A stretch of DNA of 42,432 nucleotides from Saprospiraceae bacterium (GTDB lineage: Bacteria; Bacteroidota; Bacteroidia; Chitinophagales; Saprospiraceae). The stretch covers positions 1 through 42,432 of the forward strand of contig JANQQI010000056.1 in NCBI GenBank assembly GCA_028285085.1, written 5' to 3'. Shown one piece after another: positions 26,567 to 34,950 of this stretch. Made by a program: the position numbers and the translations under genes. Positions within the stretch are counted from its first letter, which is position 1. Each line of letters opens with the position of its first letter. The notes below the pieces were generated by a model. The model worked only from the letters and a program-made list of their open reading frames with translations, did not search any database and was not told where the DNA came from.

Positions 26567-27512
26567 AGTAATATTGAATGTTTTTACGGGCTTTACGCCA
26601 ATAATAGAGGATATACAAAACCGTTACGGGGAAAAAGAAAGGCACCAAAATAGAGAAAATAAAAACAGAATTGACGGTAGAATTATATATGCGCCGTCGA
26701 TAGGGTGTATAATGCGCGTACTTATAAAGAATATTAAAAATGATGGTCGAACTACTCAACACCAGCGCGACCAGCAATAAGTACCAATAATCGAAATGAA
26801 AAAGCAAAAACAGGATACTCGGAGGGGTTACTAGAACACTAAAGCAACTCAGATAAATGGCTACCTTTCGGTGGATGATCCCTGATCGAAGGTGAAAGGA
26901 TTCGAATAACTCTTTGTTTTCACAACCATCAAAAACGCCCATGAAATAAATGCCGATAGCTAAAACCAGTAGCAATGGCGCCGCAATGAATGGGCTTAAG
27001 GCCAAGCAAAGAATATATAAAAGTGTCGCGGCCAAAAACGAGCGGCGCAAATAGGCACGCCATTCAAACCACGCTAGCGGAATCCAAGACAAGCCCAAAC
27101 GCTGTTGCCAACCGGTGGAAGTACGTTGCCCGTTGGGTAACCAAGCCAGGCCGACGGCGCCGATGGCTTGTACTACGAAAGCGCCAGCGTTACCCGCCGC
27201 CGTAAAAATCATGAACCAAGGTATGCTCAGCAAGAGATACTCCGCAATGTAAACTCTTCGAATCGGGATCATCATTTGCTGTAAAAAATGACCATCCCGA
27301 CGCTGTAAATGCAAATATCCTATGCCCAAAACGCCCAACAAACCTATACTTGCTTCTTGGCTTTGCATCAATGAATTAATAGTCGCCAAGATCAACCCCA
27401 AACACAACACCAAAGCGAATATCAGATAGCCAATCCCTATGGCCTTCAGCATCCGGCCACATTGTCGCCAGCGAAAGCCCAAAAATTGTAGCAATGGATA
27501 TTGATTTTTCAT
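26553..27512 (-). CDS. ABC transporter membrane subunit, uncharacterised
   Basis: 319 residues, strongly hydrophobic, with about six to eight predicted membrane segments (for example LIFALVLCLGLILATI, FLAATLLYILCLALSPFIAAPLLLVLAIGIYF, YWYLLLVALVLSSSTIIF, SVFIFSILVPFFFPVTVLYILYY). No family motif is recognised. It overlaps the downstream ATPase gene by 14 bases, which is the main evidence that it is the permease partner. Promoter: a minus-strand TTG-N19-TATGTTTG at 27633-27662 is possible. Confidence 0.7.
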   Translation of the reverse strand: MKNQYPLLQFLGFRWRQCGRMLKAIGIGYLIFALVLCLGLILATINSLMQSQEASIGLLGVLGIGYLHLQRRDGHFLQQMMIPIRRVYIAEYLLLSIPWFMIFTAAGNAGAFVVQAIGAVGLAWLPNGQRTSTGWQQRLGLSWIPLAWFEWRAYLRRSFLAATLLYILCLALSPFIAAPLLLVLAIGIYFMGVFDGCENKELFESFHLRSGIIHRKVAIYLSCFSVLVTPPSILFLLFHFDYWYLLLVALVLSSSTIIFNILYKYAHYTPYRRRIYNSTVNSVFIFSILVPFFFPVTVLYILYYWRKARKNIQYYYARN

Positions 27513-27545
27513 CTGATGAACGCTAGTTCTTGATTAACAATAGTT

Positions 27546-27590
27546 TAACTTTGCGCGCCTTTTTAAATGATCTTTAACCCTTTATTTTTG
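27546..27590 (+). promoter_or_regulatory. Candidate -7 boxes for lolA
   Basis: Two plus-strand TAnnTTTG matches, TAACTTTG (27546-27553) and TATTTTTG (27583-27590), lie 70 to 115 bases before the lolA start. Neither has a -33 TTTG at the ideal distance, so which one is used is open. Confidence 0.35.
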
Positions 27591-27632
27591 TTTATAATAG
27601 ACGATTTGAAACTTAGAGTCGTTTTATTATTC

Positions 27633-27662
27633 CAAACATACTACAAAAAGAAATACAAGCAA
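27633..27662 (-). promoter_or_regulatory. Candidate promoter of the ABC pair
   Basis: On the minus strand TTG (27662-27660), 19 bases, then TATGTTTG (27640-27633), fitting the Bacteroidota pattern. It overlaps the start of the divergent lolA gene. Initiation would be about 115 bases before the permease start. Confidence 0.35.
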
Positions 27663-28348
27663 TGCAAAAATACTTGATGTCCTTCGTTCTGTTATTATTG
27701 ACAGTTGCCGCTTACGCTCAAAATCCTCCGGGTTCTGGCTTTCAGGATAAATCCGATCCCGAAGCGAAAGTGATCCTAGATAAAGTTAAAAGCACTTACG
27801 ATAGTTATAAAAGCTTAGAGATTAGTTTCAAACTGGCCATCGAAGTACCAGAAGAGCCGAAGGAAGAGCAAAACGGCAATATGAAACAGCTCGGCGATAA
27901 GTTTAAACTAGAGTTATCCGACCTCGCGATTTATTGCAACGGTGAGTTCGTCTGGACACACATCAAAAAGAACAAGCAAGTGCAAATCAATGACTTCGAA
28001 GAGGTCGAAGACAGCGAAGAATTCCTCTCTCCCCAGGATTTACTGAAGGCTTACGAAAGTGGAGATTACTATTATGTGCTCATGAACGAGTCTTACGAGG
28101 GGAAGACGCCGATACAGCAAGTTGAGTTTAAGCCGAAAGATCCTGATTCAGAATATTCCAAAATGCGCGTGACGATCAACAAGAAAACATCTCAGATCAT
28201 GCGCTTGAAAATATTCAGCCGAGATGGGACCCGCTATACTTTGACGATCAATAATACCAAGCCAAATCAAGATTTTGCAACATCTACTTTCGTTTTGGAT
28301 ACGAAAACACTAGAAAAAGATGTTAAGATAGAAGACCTAAGGTTATAA
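27662..28348 (+). CDS. LolA-like outer-membrane lipoprotein carrier
   Basis: 228 residues with a clear Sec signal peptide (MQKYLMSFVLLLLTVAAYAQ). The mature part follows the LolA half-barrel pattern: DKVKSTYDSYKSLEISFKL, then alternating strands (GDKFKLELSDLAIYCNGEFVWTHIKKNKQVQIND), ending RYTLTINNTKPNQDFATSTFVLD. LolA moves lipoproteins through the periplasm from LolCDE to the outer membrane. The ftsK-lolA neighbourhood, common in Bacteroidota, supports the call. It ends at the hairpin at 28373. Confidence 0.85.
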   Translation: MQKYLMSFVLLLLTVAAYAQNPPGSGFQDKSDPEAKVILDKVKSTYDSYKSLEISFKLAIEVPEEPKEEQNGNMKQLGDKFKLELSDLAIYCNGEFVWTHIKKNKQVQINDFEEVEDSEEFLSPQDLLKAYESGDYYYVLMNESYEGKTPIQQVEFKPKDPDSEYSKMRVTINKKTSQIMRLKIFSRDGTRYTLTINNTKPNQDFATSTFVLDTKTLEKDVKIEDLRL

Positions 28349-28372
28349 TCAACTCATAAGATACTATTTATG

Positions 28373-28404
28373 AAAGCGCTTACCGATCACGGTAGCGCTT
28401 TTTT
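28373..28404 (+). terminator. Terminator of lolA
   Basis: AAAGCGCTTACCG pairs with CGGTAGCGCTTT (one bulged T) and runs into TTTTTT. Confidence 0.8.
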
Positions 28405-28482
28405 ATTTGCTGCTCGGAGATACAACCTGGGTGGCGAAAATTCTGTTATTTTGAATATAGATCGATCATATCGTAGCTACTT

Positions 28483-29292
28483 ATGAAAAGTACCACAAGT
28501 TTCACCATCCATCGCTACCAGCAAAATCAATTAACCACGACTGATGACTTGCTGGCGATCGAAGAGCCTTTGGAGATTCAGCTGGCTAGCTCCGGCCAGT
28601 TGCCGCGTAGTATTTCAATTACCATGCGCACGCCCGGACAAGATGAGCATTTGGCCGTAGGTTTTTTATTTACCGAAGGTATTCTGCACGAGCCTAGCCA
28701 AATCGAGCGTGTCCAGATGACTGACGAAAATGTCATTCAGGTGTACTTGGCCGAGGGGGTCACCGTGGATACCCAACGTTTAGAACGTCATTTTTATACC
28801 TCTTCCAGTTGTGGTGTTTGCGGCAAAACATCCATCGAAGCAGTACGGACACAATCGCTGCCAACTATCCCGCCCGGTGAGCCCGGTATTGCCGCCGCGC
28901 TCATCACCGGGCTATCTGATAAGCTTCGCCAGCAGCAGCAAGTGTTTGCACAAACCGGAGGCATTCACGCTGCCGGTTTATTCAATCACCAAGGTCAATT
29001 AATGGCGCTTCAGGAAGACGTCGGCCGCCACAATGCCGTAGATAAATTGATCGGCCAAGCCTTTTCCGCGGGGTGGCTCCCACTCCATCAGCACCTCATC
29101 ATGGTCAGCGGTCGCGCTAGTTTCGAATTAGTACAAAAGGCCGCGATGGCTGGCATTCCCATTCTGGTGGCCGTCGGTGCCCCGTCTAGCCTAGCCATTG
29201 AACTAGCCAATGAAGCGAATATGACCATCGTCGGCTTCGCCCGCCACCAACAATTTAATATTTATTGTGGGGCCGAAAGAATCCTTGCATAA
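28483..29292 (+). CDS. fdhD: Formate dehydrogenase accessory sulfurtransferase FdhD
   Basis: 269 residues. FdhD carries sulfur from a cysteine desulfurase to the molybdenum cofactor before its insertion into formate dehydrogenase-type enzymes. The sulfur-carrying loop is present as S-S-S-C-G-V-C-G-K, C110 and C113, followed by ASIEAV-like TSIEAV. Other family motifs are EEPLEIQL, TMRTPGQDEHLAVGFLFTEGI, TGGIHAAGLF, EDVGRHNAVDKLIG and VSGRASFELVQKA. The presence of a YdeP-type molybdoenzyme gene downstream (29953) fits its role. A 282-base gap separates it from the next gene. Confidence 0.93.
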   Translation: MKSTTSFTIHRYQQNQLTTTDDLLAIEEPLEIQLASSGQLPRSISITMRTPGQDEHLAVGFLFTEGILHEPSQIERVQMTDENVIQVYLAEGVTVDTQRLERHFYTSSSCGVCGKTSIEAVRTQSLPTIPPGEPGIAAALITGLSDKLRQQQQVFAQTGGIHAAGLFNHQGQLMALQEDVGRHNAVDKLIGQAFSAGWLPLHQHLIMVSGRASFELVQKAAMAGIPILVAVGAPSSLAIELANEANMTIVGFARHQQFNIYCGAERILA

Positions 29293-29574
29293 TCCACCAA
29301 AAAAGGTTTAAATTAGCGTACCACTACCGGACTTTGGACCACGATTTTGAGATAAAAAGGCTAAACTTGTTCTCCCATTCGGGCTAATCTACCTTGGTTT
29401 TACGGCCTAAGAAATATCATTAGTCCACTATCAAGGTCACAGAAGTAAGCCATCAGTCACTTTTATCTGGAATAAAGTCCTTTTCATACAGAAGGGACTA
29501 TTTGCTGCGTTTAAAAAAGGATTCTGGTTATCCCGGAATGCTGAACCACGCACGGAACACCAAACTACACTAGC

Positions 29575-29949
29575 ATGAAACTTAAGATCAGAGGTAACCT
29601 TCTGCGTATTCGTTTGTCCAGAGCTGAAGTAGATACTTTCGATGCTACTGGCAAAGTAGAAGCGTCCATCCAGCATGGCCGCACCCCAGCAGAATCCCTT
29701 CGTTACTCCATCGAACGTGGTGCTTACAGTGATATCCAAACCAGCTACGGCCCCAATCAACTACGCATCTTTGTACCTGATGAACTGGCACGCCGCTGGG
29801 TTAATTCACCCTTAACCAATATTGAACAACCGGCCTCTCCCCATGCTATGCATATCCGTATGGAAAAGGATTATCAATGCTTACGGGGTCAGGAAATGGG
29901 CTCGGGCAGGGATGAACATCCCCCCGGGACCTTGCGCCAAATTCGCTAA
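29575..29949 (+). CDS. Small conserved-looking protein of the fdh locus
   Basis: 124 residues, no signal peptide and no membrane segment. The N-terminal part (KLKIRGNLLRIRLSRAEVDTF, then GKVEASIQHG) and the pattern LRYSIERG...LRIFVPDELARRWV suggest a small beta-rich fold. The C-terminus is Gly/His/Pro-rich. It ends 3 bases before the FdhF/YdeP gene, so the two are co-transcribed. I recall similar small genes beside YdeP-type oxidoreductase genes in Bacteroidota but cannot confirm a named family. Possibly an accessory factor for the molybdoenzyme. Confidence 0.7.
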   Translation: MKLKIRGNLLRIRLSRAEVDTFDATGKVEASIQHGRTPAESLRYSIERGAYSDIQTSYGPNQLRIFVPDELARRWVNSPLTNIEQPASPHAMHIRMEKDYQCLRGQEMGSGRDEHPPGTLRQIR

Positions 29950-29952
29950 TTT

Positions 29953-32250
29953 ATGTCTACATCCGATCGGCTCTGTGTGACGCCTCCCTTAGAAGATGAA
30001 AAAATCAAAATCACCCGACCCGATACCATAGCGGCGGGTATCCCGGCAGTCGTCTCCGCCATGCAGCACGTATTCCGAGAGATGAAGCTCCGCCAGTGCG
30101 TCAGCACCCTTTTTAGTGTCAACCAAATGGAGGGCTTCGATTGCCCGGGTTGTGCCTGGCCCGACCCCGACGATCACCGTTCTTCGTTGGGAGAATATTG
30201 TGAAAATGGCGCCAAAGCAATTGCCGAAGAGGCAACTTCTAAGCGAGTTGAGCCCGATTTTTTTGCTAAGCACAGTATTTATGAGCTGTCACAGTGGTCG
30301 GATTACAAATTAGGGAAAAGCGGGCGTCTCACTCATCCCATGATTCTGGAAGCTGGACAAGAACACTATCAACCTATCAGTTGGGAAGCTGCTTTTCAAC
30401 GGATTGCTCAAGAACTTAACGGCTTAGCTCATCCTGACGAAGCCATTTTTTATACCTCCGGTCGTACCAGCAACGAGGCGGCCTTCATGTATCAACTCTT
30501 CGTCCGGCAATTTGGTACTAACAATTTGCCCGATTGTTCCAATATGTGCCACGAATCCAGTGGTACCGCCCTATCTCAAACGGTAGGCATCGGAAAAGGC
30601 TCGGTACGCCTCGAAGATTTCTATCTGACCGATCTCATTATCGTTATTGGTCAAAATCCAGGGACAAATCATCCCCGCATGCTCACTGCATTACAAAAAG
30701 CCAAGCGAGCGGGAGCTAAGATCATCTCTATCAACCCATTACCCGAAGCTGGCTTAGAAAGGTTTCGCAATCCACAGGAAATCAGTGGCTTACTCGGTAG
30801 TTCTACCCCACTGAATGATCTGTTTCTTCAGGTCACCATCAATGGAGATGTGCCTTTATTGAAAGCCATCATGTGCCTTTTGCTGGAGGCCGAGCGTCAA
30901 CAAGCGGGCAGTGTATTTGATCGTGACTTCATTGACGCTCATACGGACGGCTACGACGCTTTGATTGCTGACCTCGAGCAACAAGATGTCGAAGCGCTGG
31001 CTCAAGCCAGTGGGGTGTCATTGGCAGAGATTCGAAAAGCGGTAGAGATGATTCTCGCTGGCCCGAAGATGATTGTTTGCTGGGCCATGGGCCTGACACA
31101 ACATCGCAATGGGGTGCAAAATATTCGCGAAGTGGTCAACTTATTACTCCTTCGTGGAAGCATCGGTAAGCCCGGTGCCGGTACTTGCCCGGTGCGCGGA
31201 CATAGCAATGTACAGGGTGATCGGACCATGGGTATCTGGGAGAAACCTAAACCTGCTTTCCTCGATAAACTAGCGGCGAATTTTGATTTTTCGCCTCCCC
31301 GTGAGCACGGCCACGATACCGTCGGTGCCATCGAGGCCATGGCGAATGGCCAGGGTAAAGTATTTTTTGCGATGGGCGGCAATTTCCTCTCGGCCACTCC
31401 GGATACGGAATATACTGCTCGGGCATTGCAAAATTGTAATTTGACGGTACAAGTGTCCACTAAGCTCAATCGGAGCCATCTCGTCACGGGAAAAACGGCC
31501 ATTATTCTTCCTTGCCTGGGCCGGACCGAGCGAGATCAACAGGCTTCCGGCCCGCAATTCGTGAGCGTCGAAAACTCCATGGGCGTGGTGCACGCTTCGC
31601 GTGGCGGTTTACCCCCCGCATCTCCTCAGCTATTGAGCGAGCCCGCGATTATTGCTAGTTTAGCCCAGGCGACGCTGAAAAAACGTAGTAAGGTGCCGTG
31701 GCAAAAGTGGATTGATAATTACGATCTCATCCGAGATGCCATCGAGCAATCCATCCCGGGCTTTGAACGCTACAATGAGCGCGTGCGTAACCACGGCGGC
31801 TTCTACTTGCCTAATGGCGCGCGCGATGGCGCTTTCCATACCCAAAATGGTAAAGCCAATTTCACTCTGAACCCGGTTCCAAAGCACGATATTAAAGATG
31901 GAGAGCTCATCATGATGACCATCCGAAGTCACGATCAGTTTAATACCACGATCTACGGCTTGGACGATCGCTATCGGGGTATTTTCAATGGCCGACGCGT
32001 TATTCTGATGCATACATCGGATATTCAGGCTCAGGGATTCCGCCCGGGCGACTATGTTGACCTCACCAGTGAGTACGATGGTCAGATCCGTCGTGCTCCT
32101 AAATTTATGATCGTAAAATATCCTATTGCAAGAGGTTGTGTAGCAACTTACTTTCCGGAGGCAAATGTCTTGGTCCCCTTACAGCATTATGCAGAAAAAA
32201 GTCGTACACCGGTATCGAAACACGTCCGTATTCGCTTAGAAAAGAGCTAA
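29953..32250 (+). CDS. FdhF/YdeP-family molybdopterin oxidoreductase
   Basis: 765 residues, near the usual length for FdhF/YdeP-like proteins. The N-terminus has G-F-D-C-P-G-C-A-W-P (C64, C67), typical of this branch in place of the standard four-cysteine iron-sulfur motif. The active-site segment is S-N-M-C-H-E-S-S-G with C199-H200, matching the (Sec/Cys)-His pair of formate dehydrogenases, so the molybdenum ligand would be cysteine; no in-frame TGA is present. Later segments fit bis-MGD binding (TSGRTSNEAAF, GQNPGTNHPRM, KPGAGTCPVRGHSNVQGDRTMG). E. coli YdeP is linked to acid resistance; the substrate is not settled. No signal peptide, so cytoplasmic. FdhD upstream would sulfurate the cofactor. 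Confidence 0.88.
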   Translation: MSTSDRLCVTPPLEDEKIKITRPDTIAAGIPAVVSAMQHVFREMKLRQCVSTLFSVNQMEGFDCPGCAWPDPDDHRSSLGEYCENGAKAIAEEATSKRVEPDFFAKHSIYELSQWSDYKLGKSGRLTHPMILEAGQEHYQPISWEAAFQRIAQELNGLAHPDEAIFYTSGRTSNEAAFMYQLFVRQFGTNNLPDCSNMCHESSGTALSQTVGIGKGSVRLEDFYLTDLIIVIGQNPGTNHPRMLTALQKAKRAGAKIISINPLPEAGLERFRNPQEISGLLGSSTPLNDLFLQVTINGDVPLLKAIMCLLLEAERQQAGSVFDRDFIDAHTDGYDALIADLEQQDVEALAQASGVSLAEIRKAVEMILAGPKMIVCWAMGLTQHRNGVQNIREVVNLLLLRGSIGKPGAGTCPVRGHSNVQGDRTMGIWEKPKPAFLDKLAANFDFSPPREHGHDTVGAIEAMANGQGKVFFAMGGNFLSATPDTEYTARALQNCNLTVQVSTKLNRSHLVTGKTAIILPCLGRTERDQQASGPQFVSVENSMGVVHASRGGLPPASPQLLSEPAIIASLAQATLKKRSKVPWQKWIDNYDLIRDAIEQSIPGFERYNERVRNHGGFYLPNGARDGAFHTQNGKANFTLNPVPKHDIKDGELIMMTIRSHDQFNTTIYGLDDRYRGIFNGRRVILMHTSDIQAQGFRPGDYVDLTSEYDGQIRRAPKFMIVKYPIARGCVATYFPEANVLVPLQHYAEKSRTPVSKHVRIRLEKS

Positions 32251-32565
32251 AGTATGGTTTAGGGAAGCTTGTCAGTAAAGCCACAAAATTAATTGCACTG
32301 TTTGAAATGCTTTCTCACTAATAGCGCATAATCTCCTGTTAAACAAGGCCTTTCTATCCTAACTTGCATTAAAAATATGCTAAAGCGATAAAATCCCCTG
32401 TCACAGCTTGTCGTATTTTTATTGTTTCAACAGCCTAGTTCTATCTAATTTGCCCATAGCAGCTCAAGCATATAACACAAGACAATAAGATTCCCGTAAT
32501 AATTAACCCAGCTGGCAATAGATTGCTGTTTTGGCTATCTAGCCAGTTGATTGACCTTTTGTAAT
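32251..32565. other. Intergenic stretch after the fdh locus
   Basis: 315 AT-rich bases. I see no terminator with a T-run, no TAnnTTTG box and no credible ORF. A short GGCTA-TC-TAGCC palindrome sits about 30 bases before the next start. Confidence 0.4.
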
Positions 32566-32886
32566 ATGAGCTATACTTTACCACTAAAAAAACTACTTAC
32601 ACAACGCATCAATGAGGTAATCTGCTCGATTGAATTGAGAATATCCCTTAACACTCAACAAGTCGAATTAGTCAACTCCCCCACAACGACATCTGTTGAA
32701 TTACCCAATGATCAAGCCCAAGAAGTCATTGCAGAATGCACTGAGACCATCAATAAATTGACTTTCTTACGATCTTATATGGATCGCCTACACCTTAACC
32801 AAAGTCTATATTTTCTGGATAATTATCACAAATATTCATTACAAGAGTTTTACGCTTCCCTCAAAACTGCTTGTAAAAAGCCATAG
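32566..32886 (+). CDS. Hypothetical small protein
   Basis: 106 residues from the ATG at 32566 (the frame is open from a TTG at 32551). Soluble and helical, with KKLLTQRINEVICSIELRIS at the start and QAQEVIAECTETINKLTFLRSYMDRL in the middle, a coiled-coil-like pattern. No signal peptide or known motif. It stands alone between two gene-poor stretches. Codon content looks like real coding sequence, but homologue support would be needed to be sure. Confidence 0.45.
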   Translation: MSYTLPLKKLLTQRINEVICSIELRISLNTQQVELVNSPTTTSVELPNDQAQEVIAECTETINKLTFLRSYMDRLHLNQSLYFLDNYHKYSLQEFYASLKTACKKP

Positions 32887-33141
32887 ACCAAGACTTTCTG
32901 ACCTGTGCTCTCATTACCCTTTTCTGCAAAACGTTTGTTTTACAATGTCACATATTGTTATTTTTAATCATATTTCATCTCCAGAGATTACTTAGTTTCA
33001 TTTCAAGGAAACGTATTAACCATTGCTTACCGTTTTCCTATCTACTGCATAGATCAGTCGTATCCACATATTCTGGATAGTATTGATGCTATTTCCAACA
33101 TTATTTAATCCTACATTTTCCCATTAACACATGATTGTTTT

Positions 33142-33160
33142 CGATTGAAATATTCAATCG
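33142..33160. repeat. Perfect inverted repeat CGATTGAA-ATA-TTCAATCG
   Basis: Eight-base arms around an ATA centre. The arms are too AT-rich for a good terminator and no T-run follows, so an operator-type site is more likely than an RNA hairpin. No protein gene starts nearby on either strand. Confidence 0.5.
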
Positions 33161-33236
33161 GACAAGACACCTATAGCCATCGGCATAAGATAAAGAGAGA
33201 GGAACTACACATTTCTCTAACCATGGAGGTTGAGTG

Positions 33237-33277
33237 TAAAAAAGCCGTCCCAAAACCTCTGGGACGGCTTTCCTTTT
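33237..33277. terminator. Bidirectional terminator
   Basis: AAAGCCGTCCCA pairs with TGGGACGGCTTT around a 7-base loop. It is flanked by six As on the left and CCTTTT on the right. It lies 27 bases after the stop of the copper/cytochrome gene on the minus strand, where the T-run is best. Confidence 0.85.
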
Positions 33278-33297
33278 AATTTGTATGATGATATCGT

Positions 33298-34950
33298 CTA
33301 TTCTACAAACAACTTCCCACTAATCTGTCTCCCTGTTTGGTCCCGAAACTGGTAAATGTAAGTTCCAGACAATAAGCCATCACGTTCTAAATCAAAAACG
33401 GAAGCATTAATCCCTTTTTTCCGCCGAATCGCTCTTCCCAATAAGTCGTAGAGTGTGAAGTCTAGTTCTCCCAGTTCGGCTGGCAGCCAAAATGAAGTTC
33501 GCTCTGACATTGGATTGGGTCCCACGATAATCTCGGACAAGGGGTTGGATGGGGTTGGTAGAGACGTCACCAATCCTGTAGTATCATCCGTGTACATCAG
33601 GACTAACACCATCATCTCGTCGTCGGAGGTGGGGCCGAACCATACAGGATTAGGACCATTATTAACGTAAGTCGCTTCGTGCATAATCCCACGAGAAGAA
33701 CTGAAGGTCAACGGATACAAGGGATCCATATATCTCAGCGGAATATGCTGATAATCAAAATAAGGATTCATACAACCGGGGATACCACCGGGACAAGCTG
33801 CATCGTAGATCAAATCGCCAGTTTGTCCATTCTCTCGTTCGTAAACCTTGTAGCCAGTCCCCCATTGGTGGGTATGGCCCATAATCCCCCAAACGAATAC
33901 TTCACCGGCGTTGTAGTTCACCACCTGTGTTTCTATATCTTCATTACCATTATTGTTGATGTAAATGTTGTCTTTGATCAGCAATTCTGTTTTCATTTCG
34001 TGTAAAGCCGTCCCGCTTGGTTTGGTATACACGTTAACATAAGCTTCGGCCTGATAGGTATGTGTTGGAGAGTAATTAATGTAATGCGCATTGAGATCCA
34101 AGGTGATATTATTATCCCAGAAAAAAGCCGTTCCTGTTGGCAGCTCCAGACTGGTCGCCTCTTGTACCGCTGCGACAATGCTGATATCAAAGTGGTTCGG
34201 ATCGGTGCGATAACCAGGTTCTACCAAAGCGGCACCGGCCTGACTCGGGAAGTTGTATAGGATAAAATGATGGGAAAAGTTAGAAATCTCGAATTCAATG
34301 TGATCAACTTCTACATCTTCAGGCAGATTCAATTCATATTTTAGAAAATATTCTATTTCAGCACCGGGTTGCCCTCCGGGTGGCAAGTAGAAAGGCCCCA
34401 TTTTGAGCTGAAATCCTTCGGAAGGGGCTGGTGCTGGTGGCGGTCCGTCCGGGAAGCTGGCCAAGCCATTCAGATTGTAATAGTCGCTAATCAAATCCTG
34501 GTCTACAACATTGCCGTTGGCGGGTGCACCAAAGAGAATCCATTGGCGGATAAGTTCTTTTTCTTCGTTGGTCAATTCAGCCTGATCTTTGGGCATCGGG
34601 TCTCCCTCTCCTGCTTCCAGAGCAACCGTTGGCTCAAAGCTATGATTGATCTTTCGGAAGAGAAAACTTCGGTCAGGACGCCCCGGATAAATATACTGAT
34701 CCTCTTTGGTGGCGGCCGTCGTATTTGCTGGTGTTACCTCAACAATGCTATTAAAAACGGCCTGTGCTTTTTGCAAATCAGTAGCTCCACTTCCCTCCAA
34801 ATCGAGGCCGGCCTCAGGGGCATCGTGGCTATGGCAACTTATGCATTTTTGGTTGAAAATTTGATAGACATCCAACAGTGTAGATTGGCTGTGAAGTGGC
34901 AGGAAGCTTCCGAAGAATACGAAAGCTAATAAGGTATACAAGGTTTTCAT
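33298..34950 (-). CDS. Cytochrome c / PHM-like copper monooxygenase with T9SS tail
   Basis: 550 residues with a signal peptide ending L-H-S-Q. Residues 36-40 are a haem motif C-I-S-C-H with a possible axial Met in G-D-P-M-P (M119). Residues about 180-450 resemble the two-copper fold of peptidylglycine alpha-hydroxylating monooxygenase: S-H-H (H227, H228) and N-A-H-Y (H289) for the first copper; G-H-T-H-Q-W-G (H359, H361) and D-D-E-M-M (M446) for the second. The C-terminus is a T9SS type A sorting domain (V-G-P-N-P-M-S-E-R ... I-S-G-K-L-F-V-E). It should be a secreted or surface oxidase or monooxygenase that could take electrons through the haem domain; substrate unknown. Transcribed alone. 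Confidence 0.82.
   Translation of the reverse strand: MKTLYTLLAFVFFGSFLPLHSQSTLLDVYQIFNQKCISCHSHDAPEAGLDLEGSGATDLQKAQAVFNSIVEVTPANTTAATKEDQYIYPGRPDRSFLFRKINHSFEPTVALEAGEGDPMPKDQAELTNEEKELIRQWILFGAPANGNVVDQDLISDYYNLNGLASFPDGPPPAPAPSEGFQLKMGPFYLPPGGQPGAEIEYFLKYELNLPEDVEVDHIEFEISNFSHHFILYNFPSQAGAALVEPGYRTDPNHFDISIVAAVQEATSLELPTGTAFFWDNNITLDLNAHYINYSPTHTYQAEAYVNVYTKPSGTALHEMKTELLIKDNIYINNNGNEDIETQVVNYNAGEVFVWGIMGHTHQWGTGYKVYERENGQTGDLIYDAACPGGIPGCMNPYFDYQHIPLRYMDPLYPLTFSSSRGIMHEATYVNNGPNPVWFGPTSDDEMMVLVLMYTDDTTGLVTSLPTPSNPLSEIIVGPNPMSERTSFWLPAELGELDFTLYDLLGRAIRRKKGINASVFDLERDGLLSGTYIYQFRDQTGRQISGKLFVE

Larger units (their letters stand above)
32887..33297. other. Intergenic stretch between converging genes
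   Basis: 411 AT-rich bases between two genes whose 3' ends face each other. It contains a perfect 8-3-8 inverted repeat (33142-33160) and the bidirectional terminator at 33237-33277. A short untranslated transcript from the repeat to the terminator is conceivable but not shown. Confidence 0.4.

Noticed and set aside
29293-29574. Molybdenum-cofactor riboswitch between fdhD and the small gene
   Set aside because: The 282-base gap shows only a short AGTCC/GGGACT stem and lacks the conserved Moco RNA core as far as I can judge.
30544-30561. Selenocysteine codon in the FdhF/YdeP active site
   Set aside because: The codon is TGC (Cys199); no in-frame TGA is present.
34369-34929. 186-codon ORF antisense to the copper/cytochrome gene
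   Set aside because: Shadow of a gene with clear haem and copper ligands.
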